DNA of 64,000 nucleotides from Pachyseris speciosa (taxonomy: Eukaryota; Cnidaria; Anthozoa; Scleractinia; Pachyseridae), in NCBI GenBank assembly GCA_016490735.1, contig JAEMWC010001187.1, positions 92,501 through 156,500 on the forward strand, given 5' to 3'. The notes beneath the pieces are model-generated. The model was not told the DNA's origin, ran no database searches, and saw only the letters and a program-made list of their open reading frames with translations. Every line of letters begins with the position of its first letter. Position 1 is the first letter of the stretch. Below, piece by piece: positions 31,157-46,100 of the stretch. The position numbers were made by a program, and so were the translations under genes.

Positions 31157-34100
31157 CTGAGGCAGAGAGAACAATAAAATCATCTGTTATCATGGTCTTT
31201 TGTGATAGCCTGGGTGCAGGCTCTGGGCTGTCACTCAAAACCTAGGTGAGAACCTAGATATACACTAGTTATCCAACGCTTTTGAGTGGTATACCATGGG
31301 ATACCCCACATGTCACTTATATTTTCTTGGAATATAGTACAAGTGACTCGTGGGATATTCCATGGTATATCACAAGAAAGGGTTGCATAACTATTTTATA
31401 CCATGCCATAGAAAATACAGTGGCCAGCAAGGCCAGCATAAACGCATGATGGGGAGGTTGGGTGTGATACCGTTGAATTGCACTGATCGGTGAGAAGGTT
31501 TGGTGGAATACTGAAAAATATACGACGGCTTTCCTGCATTCTGGTTGGCTGTATTTTCTATGGCAAGGTATAAAGTTGTGTACACCGGTGGCTTGCAGTG
31601 TCTGCGATGCAGGCTATTTTGTTATTGTCTTTCAAGAAATGTCAAAACACCTTTCAGCTGAGAGTATACCTGCCAACGTTTTCTGAGTTACATGGCTTGC
31701 ATGAGATTTTCATCTCCTTGCGACTGGAATTTCCGAAAATGTTCCAGCGACTTCCGACAATTTCATGAAGACTTCCAAACGCTACTAACATGTCCGACGA
31801 TGTTCCAATGACTTCCAAACATGTTTCTGAAGCTATTTGATTTTGTTTCCAGTCCCTCAAATGCAAACTGAAATGCGGCGTCTTAGCGCATTCTGATACA
31901 GTACGGACTCAAACTTGACAATAAGCACCATTTGTTGGAACATCACAGGGAATACTGAATTGAATTTTGCTGTTAATGTGTTAAAGGACAAGTCATCCAG
32001 ACTTCTACGTCAGGTGTGAGAAATTGTCATCAAAGTGTGAGATTGACGTCTTTGGTCAGCAGGCATGAGATTCACGCAGAATGCGTGAGAGTTGGCAGGT
32101 ATATCAGTCAGAGTAATTTCACAGGTCTTGCAGTCTTAGCTCTGGAGTGGTTAGAATATGATTGTGATCTTCTTGGAGTCTGAATAAATGAGGCTTTTTT
32201 ATGAAATGGTCAGATTTTAGCCTACTACCGATATATCTTTTTTACAAAGTTGCAACAGTGGCTCTTGAAAAGTTAGTCAAGACCTGATGTTCTGACCTCA
32301 CAGCCCTGTAAATGTTCAGAATAGAATGCATTTAAATTAATATTTAATCCCTAATATCAGCACACATAATCTCCTCACATTTCCCCATACAGCTCCTGTT
32401 GATCTGGTTGGGAGAATTTGTTTAAACATCATCCTTGGTGATCATGCATTTCCTTTATTCTTGTGACATGTATGCATGATTGTGTGTTGATATTGTAAGG
32501 AGAAATTACATGCTGGTCACCATTAGGGCTTAAAGGGTGAAAGGGGCTCTGTCAGTGGTTTGTTGTTGTTAGCTTTTAAAATATGTTGTTTTAAATCAAT
32601 AATTCCACTAAATCGTACACAAAATACTTAATTATAAAATAAATAAATATGAAAAACTACTAGAAGCAGATATATAGCTGATATTAATTGGTGAGAGGAT
32701 AAAGCTTTGTTAAAATTTATGTAAAATGTAAATGCTTTGTTTATAGTGGAAATGCTCTTAGCTGTCCTAGCTAGTTTACAGGCATCCCACTTAAATTGTT
32801 GGTTCTCAGTCATATGCACGTCACACAAGTAAAAAAATAATAAAATTATCAGCCATTGAGATATTGTAGACGAGTAATAAATAAACAATAATTATGCCAA
32901 AGCTTAGGGTAGTGCAATGTCCCATACTTGAGTTATTCGCCAAAATCAAAATTATTTAATAGGGTTTTAAGTATGGAAACACCATGATGGAGTCCCTCTT
33001 GATGGGCTCCAACATGGCAGCCGGAAATGAGTGAAAAACATCTGGAACTTACTTTGGCTATCTCAAAGGCTTTCTTCGCTCTGTTAAGCCTGCAAACTTT
33101 CACTCACATAGATGGTTCTCTTGTCATATTGGCTTTTAAAACCTCTAAAACACACGGTGAATCGATGTTTTCATGTATGTGATATGCTGTAGGCATGCAG
33201 ACGTCTTTATGTCACGCACTGTGAAAAACTATCAATTCAAACTGCTCTATTTTCGAAACAATGCATGCTACTGAGCTGAAAACATGCAAGCAGATACATT
33301 TCTAATATGTCTTTTATGTGATGAAAATAAAAAATGCAAAAGTCTGTTTACTTTTGAGTTTTAGTTTTTGAAAACGTCATGTGAAAACCAAGAATAACTT
33401 GAAACAAATAATTCTTGAAAATACATGTAACAGGGTTAAGAAACCCAACTGGTGGGAGGCAAACCAGTTGGCTAGTTACTAGTGTGACCCTCACCAACTA
33501 GCGACCGGAGCAGAACTTGAACCCTGGATATCCACATTACAGGTCCAGCGGCCTAACCACATGGCCATGCTGCAGATTTTCACAATGAGATTCTACAATA
33601 TGAACGCAGACATCATACATTTTCAAACAAAACAACTAACCTAAACAAAGGAGTGTCATACTCCAAACAATTTCTTTCACCTCCTGCATCACAAGGATCC
33701 TCTTGGAACAAACGGCAAGCGGCATCAATAACATATCCAAACACAATTGGTGACGGTATGAAACCCAGAATACGAACAATCAATTGGTTTATACCCAGTG
33801 CAAAAGATCCTTGGCTCTCCGGTACACACCTAACAGTAGCAAATTGAAAACAATGACAAAAAGCAGCAAGTATAAATATAACACTTTAAACATTATCATT
33901 TCACAAAACCTCAAGGCTGATGAACCACTCGCAATAAACTAAGATTTGGAAAATAAAAGAATTTCCACCATAAATGTGGCAGCTCTTCATGTTATGGTTG
34001 CCCAGTAACCCTGCCACATGGCCACCTCGTTGTTAAGGTGGCTGTTGGTGGCTGTATTAACAGGGGTCCACTGTAAGTCATAATGGCAAATGCCTTAATT

Positions 34101-37100
34101 GCATGTTGATTCATTGAAGTTATTTTTTCCTGAAGGATATAAAATTTGAGCAGATCTCACAACAGCAAATGACCACTTAAAAACAATGAAGGCACCACTA
34201 ACACTGACAATTGAAGGGCTCAGTGGAAGAAGGGCGTAAGTGACGATTTTGGTCATTTTGCTGATGTCATCCAAATGAGCTGAATTTTTGCATGTGGCCT
34301 TTGATACATTAGAAAAACATTACCCTATTTTTTTTTCGCTTTTTTGCGCTCAGTTTTTGAGAAAATGCAGGCCAAAATACGCATTCAACGCGTCACTTAG
34401 CGTAGTCTTCCACCAAGCCCTTCATATGAAAACTAAGTGCCAAATGCTCGTAACTGACTTAAGACAATAAGACATAATGTGCCATATGACTTTTTGACTC
34501 ATAAACAGCACACAAGATGCCCAGCTGACTTGGAAATATGCTGGGTCTACTTTTTTTCTTGAATGTAGCACTTACTACAGGTGTTACTATCCGTGTTTTG
34601 CTTAATTGTAACGCTAAACAAGCTTGCTTGGCTCAGAAACAGTCCACAACATTCTTGGTTGACTTAAAACAGCACACAGAAGCCTTGGTTAACCTTAAGT
34701 CAGCGCGCAAAGAGTTTGTCCGACTTGAAAACAGCATTCAAGGGGTTAGCGCTAACATTAATTAAGTTAGACTTAACGGTGTTATTTGCATGTTGTGAAA
34801 TTGAATCATTAATGTTCTGTCATGCATCACACAACAAAGTGTTAAAATATCTCGCTTGAAAATACATTTTGCTGTTTATCTCGCGAGAAAACACTTCTTG
34901 CTGACATTTACCTCGCATGAAAATGCTTTTTGCTGATGTCTACAAGCCTCCACGGAAGCAAAATAGCCGAGGTCATCGCGGCAAAGTGATTTATGTGTTG
35001 ATATTCGCCAGCATGTTTTAACCGGTTTACAAAACACCACACGATAACGAATGCATTTTCGCTTTCAATATTTGCCACATGCGTCAACTTTTCCTTGCAT
35101 TATATTCAGGATACTCATCGAAAACGGACGGACTTTTCATCTTGCCGGTTTCCCAGTCTTAAATGATTTCTCCGTAATGTTTCCGAAGTGAAAATAATCT
35201 ACCGCACGTGTAGTCCAAGCGGATTTAATCCTGTCACGTCACCCGCAGGAACTTTTCACAGTGACAATGCCCTCTGTGGCCACAATGAACTGTGGGAGAA
35301 CTGTGGCCTCCAAGCGCGGACAACTCTCTCCAAACATTGGAGATTTCAGCCTAAAGTCACCCCCAAAATACCTCTCGTTTTCCAAACTTTTTGCAAAGTA
35401 ACCTTTGACAGACAGTCCGAGACTAGCAACGGAGCGCCGCTTTTTAGATGAGAGTTGCTTTCACACTTTTTATCGCCTGGCCCCGTAATCTGTACTCCAA
35501 AACAAAGGGATTTCATGATTTGGAAAGCACAGAGAAAACTTCTTTGGATTCTTTCAGAGAAGCTAGTGGCTTGCGGGTATTAAGACTTCATGATGTCTTT
35601 TTTACCACCAGGCAAGCAGGCAAACACTCCGGTGTAATGCGATTAAATGGAACTCAGTACTGATCGTGCTGACCTCAACCGCATAAGTTTCGTATCAGTG
35701 AATCAATGTTTTAACCGCCAAACTTATAGTCTACGTCACACTATCAAACAATAAGTCCCTGCCAATCATTTCACGTCCAGTTTCAGTAATCTAAGCAGGA
35801 AAAACTGTGCTAAGTGACGCGTTGAATGTGTATTTTGGTCCGCGTTTTCTCGAAAACTAAGCGCAAAAAAGCAAAAAAAAAAAATAGGGCAATGTTTTTC
35901 TAATGTATCAAAGGCCACATGCAAAAATTCAGCTCATTTGGACGACATCAGCAAAATGACCAAAATTGTCACTTATGCCCTTCTTCCACTGAGCCCTTCA
36001 ATTATAAACTACTTCTTTGAATAAACTATTAAACTATTTTGCGTAGAGCCCTTGAAATATTTCTCGTTAGTGCACATGAAATTCAGCAGAAGTACTGTAA
36101 ATGAACGTTTTTCCCCGGAGGGAGGAGGTACTCCCTATAATGGCCTATACAGGGAGGCTCCACCTGAAAAGGGGTACCTTTTTCACGCTTCAGGTATATG
36201 AAAGAATAGGGATTTCACAAGTCAAAGTATGTGAAAGGGTAGGGAAATCTGTCATTAAGGTATTTAAAAGTACCTTTCATTAAAATATTTCGAACACATA
36301 CCTTATGACAACACTGTTTTAATTTAATGAAGGCAACGTGAAAATGACAAGAAGACTTCCTTTTTTAGCTATATGAAAGGGGTACTATTTGTCAATGGAA
36401 GGTATATGAAAGGGGTACCTTTTCTGTCAAAAATGGTATATAAAAGGGTAAGGGGTCGGACCTCGGGGCAGAGCCTCCCCGTATGAAAATTGTTTTAGTA
36501 CCCCCACCCGCTTCTTTTACCAAGAAAGGAACTTTTGAAGTCAACCTTGACAATAAATTTTTTGACATATAATTGACATCATGTTTGCCCCAAGAGCAAA
36601 TTGAGCCCATCAGGGGGGCTTGCACCTAAATTCTAATTACAGCAACGAATGACAAGGAGGCTAGAGGAGACAAGTATATTTAATTATCAAATAACAATAA
36701 TATATAATTATAATATTAATAATATATAATAACAATGACAACAATTCAATAACAAATACAACATGTGATGCTTAATATAATATATAATAACAATGACAAC
36801 AATTCAATAACATTAACTACAACATGTGACGCTCTGCGTCTCAAAGGCCGAGCTCTCAGTAGAAAATTCAGCAACTGTTGATTTTTTGTTTGTTTTTGCT
36901 CTGTATTAAATTCAAATTTATTTTACTGGGTTAAGTTAAGAACCTTGGCTTGAAAGAAAGCTTAATTGCCATGCAATAGATGAATATAATTATTCAAACC
37001 TAACCTTAGTGTCGCTGTAGTCGCAGGAATGTTGTTGGAAAAGGTGAACACCATGAGTCCAAAGAGAAAAAACATGAATGGAGCGAGTGAGTCACACTCT

Positions 37101-40100
37101 GGTTTACAGCCACTACCTTGGATACCTTTACTCAATGGAATTGGAAAACAGCTGCAGTTTTGATAACTCTGTGGCAAAAAAGATCCAGGTCCAGAAATTG
37201 CATGTAAAAATTGTTATAATCAGTACATGCCATTTAAAGTAAACTTTATGTAATGTTTAACAAATGAGCAAGAGTGTTTTTCCAAGATTAAAACACGAGG
37301 CTGACAGACAAGTGTTGATTTTATCAAGATTAAAACACAAGGCACAGTCAAGTGTTTTAGGACTTGATAAAACACCAATAAAGAATTGCAAATTTATTGA
37401 ACGGCTTCAAAAGCTTTACTGTACATCTACCCATTCTTACATTATAATATCTGGATATTGGATTATTTCAGACTAGAAAATTGGACATAAATTTTAGCTG
37501 CGTCTATATATATCACATGTAAAGACACTATTAAACAAAAATTTCCATTGTATTCCCTTCATGAATTATCAATGAGTTTTCAAACACAGGATAAAAGTTA
37601 ATTTCATAATGATGATGATGATGATAATGACAATGATAATTACATATAGCTTACATAGCACTTTAATACAGAGAGATCTATTATAAGCACTTTACAATCT
37701 AGAATCTAAATCTGGTGGACAAAAACCTAAATAAAAGTATCAGTCTAAATATAAAATGTTGTCCTGAAGATCGAGATGGATCTTAAAGTCAGAAAGGGAC
37801 TGACAGAATCACAATGAAGTTGGCAGACTCACAAGCTGTTCCACAGGCTAAGGGCCGCTAGAGAAAAGGCTCTACTGCCATTCGTCTTAAGCCGCCCCTA
37901 TAGTTAACGGTGCTGATTGTAGATTCCTCATAGACATAAAATGTTTTAAGGATTCCATTGAGTAAGTCAATTAACACAAGTGGCATTGATTTCTTAGCAT
38001 GTTAATAATGTAACCAAGTATATTAAAGGGAACACTGCCATAGGGAGTTTTGCATTTTAGGTCAAACACGGGGATCACAGGGATTCAAATTATTGCGGCA
38101 TAGTCAATGGCCTTTTTATTTTCTATTAGATGGCCAGGGCACAAAAGCAAAAATAAGATCTCACAAAAATCCCTGGCTGCCAAACCTTAATGACAGCCCT
38201 GTCCCTGTGAATACAATGTAAATTTGTAATTAAAATCCCTCTTTTTCAGTTGATAAATACGTAATTATCTGAAGTGTCAACTCACCAGCTTTGTAATATA
38301 TCAAACATTTTTTTTATATATACTTCACATTCTCATAGACTTACTTTCTCACCAAGTACGTTATCTGCAGTGCAGCCAGCATAACAAGGAGAGTAGAATG
38401 TCAGCTGATCTGTTTCCGAACAGATTGGCGAAAAGTACCTAACATCACAGTTACATGCAGCATTACAGGATGACGTTAGGTTAACAAGCGCTGAACTTGA
38501 GCTACAAATTAATGAAGAAGTAAAGAAACACCTCTTGTTAACAAAATGCTTTGAATAGACCATGGATGCACAATTACTGGTAGTTGTCATTTCTCCATAT
38601 TAGGGTGCTGCCACGCCAATTCTGAGGAAGTGTTTTTTCTATATTACACGAACAGGGCTTCTGATATTTTATGCAGTCGCGGACCCGCAAAATTCAGGTA
38701 AATCCACGAAATCCCATGAAATTAAAAAAAATGCAAAATACCGTGAAATCCGCCAGAAATATTACCAAATACATGTCAACAAAACATATTTGATACTTAT
38801 CTTGACTATTAGACCTGTTTAATTCACCACAAATGTCCAAATTTATCTTGAAACTTTGTCACTGTGCAACAAGTAAACAACATCCCAAAACTACCAGGCA
38901 TTCTTAAATGAACGTTGCGAAAAACTGGGCTCTAGCCATAATGTTAACTGTTTATAAAGCATTCACTCATTTCTCAAGTGAATTGTTGTTGAAAGAGCAA
39001 ATGATTATCTCTGTTGAAAAAATGTTAAACAATGCTGGTCATATCTATGTAAAATTGATTGATTTTAGCGAAATTTGCTGAAAAATTCCAACGAAATTGG
39101 CTGTTTTTTACTGATTGTTTCTTGGCAAAGTTTGCCCCCAAAATTTCACATGAAATCAGCCAATTTTTCCACGAATTTGCCCCTAAAAATCGCAAGAAAT
39201 TTGACTTTTTTCCGCTAAAATCCAGTGAAATCGGCCAATTTTTTCCACAAATTTTGACTTTTTTCCCGTGAGATTGACCAATTTTTCCGTGAATTTTGAA
39301 TTTTTTTTCCAGTGCAAATCCCACAATATCAGCTGATTTTTCCGCAAATTTGCCCCAGAAAATCCCGCAAAATTGAACTTTTTTTCCGTGACCTATCAGA
39401 TGCCCTGCATGAATGACCCATGTAACAAGAAGAGGTAAATTTGAAATTATTTCTTGGATGGCAAAGAAACTATCACTCTATGGCAATTTTTTCACAAAAC
39501 TTGAAAAAGTTAACCTACTAACAGTAACTTTTTCAGGGTGCAATCAATTTCTTCCTTGTCATAAATCTGTTGCCGTAGACAACCACAAATAGTTTCAATG
39601 CACATATTTTAAATTCCTGGCAGGAAAACTGCAACATTTTTAAATGTTCCACTGTCGCAAACACATGTTTGGGTTCAGGTCCAAAGTGTAACACAAAAAT
39701 TTTGCAATTTTCCTACAAAGGTTGTGTTTCCACTAGTACAATTTCAGTTAGATTATCTAGCTGAAATAAAAGCCAGAAAAGTCTGGAAATAAAGTGAAAA
39801 CACTTTGTCTTTTGTTTAGCAAGTTAAAAATGCAAGCTGTTTTCATGAGAAAAAAACAAGGGATTATCTCACTTTTAAGACCAGAAAATCTGGTATAACT
39901 GGTTAATACTGCAGCCATTCACATTGCACGTAAGGTATGTCAAGTAATTTGGCAATATTATTTACCAGACGTTAGATTCATGTTTCAGTTTGCCTCATGG
40001 TTCACTTTGGGAAACAGAAAAATGGAAGATGACTTCAACAATACCTCAAACCCAAAATTGTGCTCTTGGATAAGCCCACAAGGTCTTGCACTTACGGCAA

Positions 40101-43100
40101 TGAATGTTGTTTTGCATTGGATTAACATGATTATAACATTTTGTCGCATCGTCCTCATCTGTAGAGACATTAACCACATCCTCTGAAAGAAACTCCTTCC
40201 TCTTCACATAAATATAGCAAAAATCAACATGAAAAAGTCATTAAAAGTGCTTCATCCCCTACCATTTTTGAAAGTTGCCGGCTTTTGTAATTTTAATTTA
40301 ACCGCTCAAATTCTGGGTTTAATAGCACAGTGAAAACAGATGCCAAGTTTAACTAGTGAATGTCAGTCTGTAAACAAACACCAATAAAGAATGTTCAGCT
40401 AGTGTGAGGCCTAGTGAAAACACAACCAAAGTACTTAAAGTGCCTATGAAGTCAAAAATTTCTTGTTCTAATATAATAATTTATCATTTTCTGATTCTTA
40501 ATATTTAGGTTTTAGGCAATAAAACATTTACAGCGCGGAATAAATCGAACCGAAAGTTTTAAATTTGGCACCAAAAAGTGTCTCCATCTTTCGCGCGGCC
40601 AAAATATCGTATTACAAAGATGTGACGTAGGAAATGCTTCAGAAGACACGAGAGTCGTGGCATTTCCTATGTCATCAGCATTGTTCTGAGCAAAGATTCG
40701 TTCCCAGTCCAAGGGACACGATTTAGTGAATTTTGAGGTTCTTTGGAGAGCAAAAAAATCGGCTTTAGTTGATGTTGTCAAATTTCTTTTGTCATTTCGT
40801 AATCAAGACACAAGAAACTTCAAAACTTCGAAAGAAAATTTTTTACTTCATAGGCACTTTAATATGTGCATTGAAACTGTTTGCGGTTGTCTGTGGCCAC
40901 GAATGATAAGGAAATGGATTGCAACTTGAAAAAAGTTAACTCATTGTGTCCAGGAAAAATCATCAGATAAAATAATACTACTTCCTTTTCTGTCCAAGAA
41001 ATTATTAGAAATCTACCTCTTCATGTTAGATGGGCCAATTGTATAATAGAAAAAGTACTTCTTCACAATTTCAACAACTTATAAAAAGATTTGCAGTGAC
41101 AGTGCCCCCTTAAGGGGCCTCCCAAGGGATGGTCTGGTGTTGCTGTTACTCGTTTATGACTCTGTCGGTTGCTTATTTTGTTACAGACAAATGTCGCCGT
41201 TGCAAAGAAAACAAAGAGGAATGGAAAGACAATTGTTGCTGTCGCAAACTGTGGTGCATTCTCTGTCAATTTCTGTCAGTTGTCGGTGTTTTGGGAGAGG
41301 ATTGTTGCCTGTTTTCGGAGCCATGTCGCTTGTCGCTTCTACCCCTTTGAAGGCCTCAAAAAAGTACACTCTGGGATTCTTCTCAAAACATTTTCTCTTC
41401 TATAGCCTCCACTGCTCAAACTTCAATCAAAAACCACTGACAGTGTTCAGTAGCACAATGTATTTCAATGTGCATTTTTATGGATTCGAAGTTGTGGTAT
41501 GTAGTGTTAATTAAACACAGTGAAACTTGCATGTAGGCTTGTATGTGGTCAGTGCCAATATGTTGCACAGTGCACACTTAAATATTGCATATATAGATAT
41601 ATAATACTAGACAGCATTTACTCTCTTTTATTTACCTGTTAATGTATGAATTAGTGACACCAACAAATGGTCTGTTAGGGCAGCCAAAAAACAACCCAAA
41701 AGCCCACAATGTCGCTAAACAAGCGATGATAAAGCATGCCTTGATGATCTTATCACACGTCCATTTCATCCTTTTGATGAGGTAACCACCAAAAAGCATG
41801 CCGCCACAACCCCCAGGTACCACTACAAGACCAGTGTATGTAGCAGCAAGTCCAGCGGGAATACGAAACTGTGCTTCAACAAATTTGGGTAAAAATGTTG
41901 AAAAGCCACCCACGGCAAATCCTTCAAAGGATGCTGCAAGAGCTAGAAACACAAAAGCTTTGTTTGTCAGCAGTGACTTCAAGCTTGGAAGAAGCTGTTT
42001 TAATGTATGAGGGATCTTATGGTCCTCCATATAGTCAGTACAGTCTCGCTTTTCAGCACGAATTTCTGGCGTTCCAGGGAGTTCTCGTGGAAATGCAATT
42101 AACGGCAGGCTAACAAGGATGGATAAAATGCCACCAACAATAAAACCAAGCCACCATGCACCAATGAAACCAGAGTCTTCTGGTGTAAGCTCCACGCCTT
42201 CTGGCTAGAAAAACAAGTTGACAATGTATTACTGCCCAGTTCAATGGAAGTTACAGTGGAATTCTTATAGTAAAAAACTGCCATTGGACTGTTAAATGGG
42301 TTTGTTATAACTAGGGTTCATTATAAACAGAATGCTGTCATAACAAATTTGTGGGAAAATGAGGAAAAACTTCGGTACTTGAGAAAACAGACCCCATAAA
42401 TGAAACCTGAAGATCTAAAACGGTGTATGAAAAAATAAAAATAAATAAAAGCAACCACAACAATGCCACTTCTGAAAAACTGAAGACATCCGTGGACAAC
42501 ATCAGGTTGTTACTAATCGAATGGTTCGGTAATCGAACTTAATCAAACCCAATTGAACTTAATCGAACAACTGGGTTCAATTAAGTTCGGTAATTGAAGA
42601 AAATTGAACGCTCGCAAAAACTTTTGAGCAATCGAACATTCAATCGAGTTCAATTACAGTAGTTCGATTGAGTTCTTTTTGAGACTGGATGGCATGGTGA
42701 TTGAAAAACAACAGTCGACTTTGGATTCATGGTCAGATTGCATTCGACCGAAAATGGGTACGGTACAGTATGCGATTAACGGGTGAATACGAGCACTTGC
42801 ACAAGCTCAAATTGTTGCCTCATTTAGCCAGAGCTTAAACTTCCTCAGAAATCTTTTTTTGTTGCCACAACAATGTTCCACAGGTGGTTAATCGGGGAAA
42901 CATTGTGGAAACATGCACGAGCAAAACTTGTTGCCACAACATTGTTGCCTCATTTAGCCAGAGCTTTACTTTGCATAAGATCAGAATCAAAATAATGCAC
43001 TGCAGTGTTGCTATTGCATTGCCGCTTTACTTCATAAAGCTCTGGCTAAACGAGGCAACAATGTTGCAAAATCAAAAAACTTACATCCCTCCTCGATATT

Positions 43101-46100
43101 TTGAGAATGTACCATAATTCTACATTCAGATGCATTTCAGAGTTTAGAGTTCATTAATATTTTCTTTCCTTGGAATTAGTTCAAGGGGCTAATTAAGAAA
43201 GGAATGCCAAGTCAGGATGAGAGCAAGTTTTGTTTATCTTCACTAAATTAATAATAATTACAATCCATGATTAACTAAACAGTGTGTTCAAGGCCTTGAC
43301 AGCATGAAAATGGTACATATAGCTATTTCAGAGTACAGGGGGCCGTATCCAGTATGAGGCGAACAGAGGCACTCGCCTCAGTGAAAATCTCGATATCACA
43401 CAGTAAATCTAGCTGGCTATGCACATAAAAAGTGAGATGAAAGAGGTATCCCCGATATTGCCTCGGTAAGAATTTTGGTCTGGCTATGGCCCTGGTCAGG
43501 AGTATATATGTCATATCACTTTGTTTTCTGGGTCGTAGTGTAGTTGAACAAAATACAACAAGGGGAGTCAGAGAGATTGAAAAAGAATACGTATATAAAA
43601 TTTAACATGCTAGTAATTTGACCATGTTTATGGGTACCAACCAGCAATTATATACTGATTACTTTTAACATTGTCAGTGCCACATTGGAAAGTTGGACCA
43701 CGTACTGTTTCAGTTAACCAATCCTTCAGGAACATGTTGATTTCAAACACTTGTTGTTTATCATGACATTAACGCTATAAGTGACTAAATAATAGTGGTT
43801 ATTGAAGATAAAGGGCCAGGCATGAGTCAAAACTTTTGCCATTATGCTGGACTGCAAATGAGCCATTATTTTGATCTTTAAATAAATAACAAAATATTTT
43901 GATTACATACATTTGCGGTAATTTGTGTCTGATAGATAAAAATTGACATGTTACATTTTTACACAAGCTAGGAATCTTCGCTTTAGTTTTTTGGGGTCCT
44001 TGTTTTCATGTTTTGGGGTCTTCATTTTTGTGTTTTGGGGTCTTTTTTTGGGGGGGGGCCTTCATTTTTTGCATTTTGAGGTATTTGTTTTTGTGTTTTG
44101 GGGTCTTAGATCTTCAGTCTTCGTTTTCAGGGTCTTCGTTTTCTCAACTACCCAAAATCTTCATATAAAATTGTACAATCATGTATATTTACAACAGGGT
44201 TTGGTTAATAATAAGACCACATAGATGTCATGTGAGTTACTTTTGAGAGCATAATTTTATAGTGAACTGTTTCATACAGAGACATAATAAGTAATAAAAC
44301 AATTAAAGATGTAACTAGCCTCCTTCGCAACCATTGTTTGTGTCGGTCCTATTCTCCCTCCCCTCCCCCCCCCACCCCCCAATGTCTGCTGAACCGAGCC
44401 AGACGTTCCATTCCCATTGTGTCTGAGTATCAAATCAGGAGGGAGAATAGACCCGACACAAACTGACAATGGCTGTGAAGGAGGCTACAGGAACTTAACC
44501 ACCAGAATTTAAAAGCCAGTTGATGTGATTGGTCAATTCCTGGGAATGGACTCTCTGGCTCAGTCCAGTTCACAAAGCAAACAAGGAACTTGGCTTACAT
44601 AAATGCACAGTAGGTGGTAAAAATAAGGATATCTTTTCAATTTTGTATAAAGCCCTGGTTCATCCATTCTTGGAATATGCTTGCTGGTGTGGTCACCACA
44701 CCTAGGCAAAGACATCCGTCAAATTTAGAAGGTACAAAGAAGAGCTTCATGAATCACCCTAGGCCAAAGACGACAGGAGATGGTGTACAAGGACAAGTGT
44801 AAAATACTTAAATGGAACTCTTTAGAACGAAGGAGGGAATTTCTATCGCTGGTGGAGTGCTAGTGCTACGACTGATCATATTCAATCTGAATGGCCTAAA
44901 CTTCGGTAATTATTTTGAACTGTGCAAGAGCACTGAGACGAGATCCAACCAGCCATATAAGATACAAACCAAACTCGCAAAATTGACATGCTATAAATTT
45001 TCTTTTTTTGTTGAGATAATCAAGTTTTAGAACAACCTTCAAAGTAATGTAATCAATTGTCGTGATAGTCCAAATGTCAACAAGTTTAAACTAAGATTGA
45101 AGAATCACATGAACATTAATTTATTGAATGGACATTCTATACTTTGTAATATTTCTGTGATTTTTATATCTTCTAATAATAACTAGTTTTTACATTGACG
45201 TATATTTTTTATCTATTACTGTATTGATACATGTATACTTTTTATTTATTGCTAGGATGTCCTTGATATAGGGTTAACCTCAGGGTTTCCTTTTTCTTAA
45301 TAACTATACACATTATTTTGAAATAAACTATTGTAATAGCAGACATTGGTGGGGAGGGAGAATGGGACTGACACAAACAACAGCTGTGAAGGAGGCTAAG
45401 ATGGAAGATGACTGAAGAGTTTCCACCTCTCTTGATCTCTTTTCCCTTCAGCTTCAGCAGCATGATGACATTAATTTATTTGTTATATTGGGGCAAATTT
45501 TATCGTCAACTGGCTTCTGTATCGCATTCATTCTGACAAGGATGTTATTATACTAGGGTTCATTACTACCAGGATGTATTAACTTTGGTCAGGCTGAAGA
45601 ATATTATCCATTGTAACAAGGACTTTATTATAATGCAGTTTGGTATACTGGGGGATCCACCGTACCTGGTTCAACCTTTAAGCCTTGGCCAAACGGACTC
45701 GCAAGTAGCTGCAAGTTGAAATTGTGTACAGATTTGCCTTGGGTAGCCAAATGAAGTCGCAAGTTTCCTTGCAAGTCGCAAAAAAAAACATTTCAAGACT
45801 ACATATCCCGTGTTTCATTGGCTAAGAGGTTGCTATAACAACGAGTGGACATCACTAAACTTGCATTGACTTGGGTTGGGTGGCCAAATGGTGAAAAACT
45901 TGCAAGGACTTGCGTGCAAATTTGATCTCAACCAAAGTGAGTGGAAGTCATCACAAGTCAATGCAAGTGCACACAAGTCCTGGCCAAACAGAGTCGCAAG
46001 TAGACCCAGGTTTTCAACTTGTGTCTACTTGCGACTCCGTTTGGCCAAGGCTTTACAACATGCAGGGCTCGAGACTATAACTTTCCAGCTTACTAGCCCA

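Noticed and set aside
39025..39324. ORFs rich in Lys, Phe and Asn on both strands
   Set aside because: They are translations of a degenerate 45-50 bp tandem repeat.
41137..41514. 125-codon ORF in SLCO intron 2
   Set aside because: Overlaps other-frame ORFs of similar size and has no domain or splice context.
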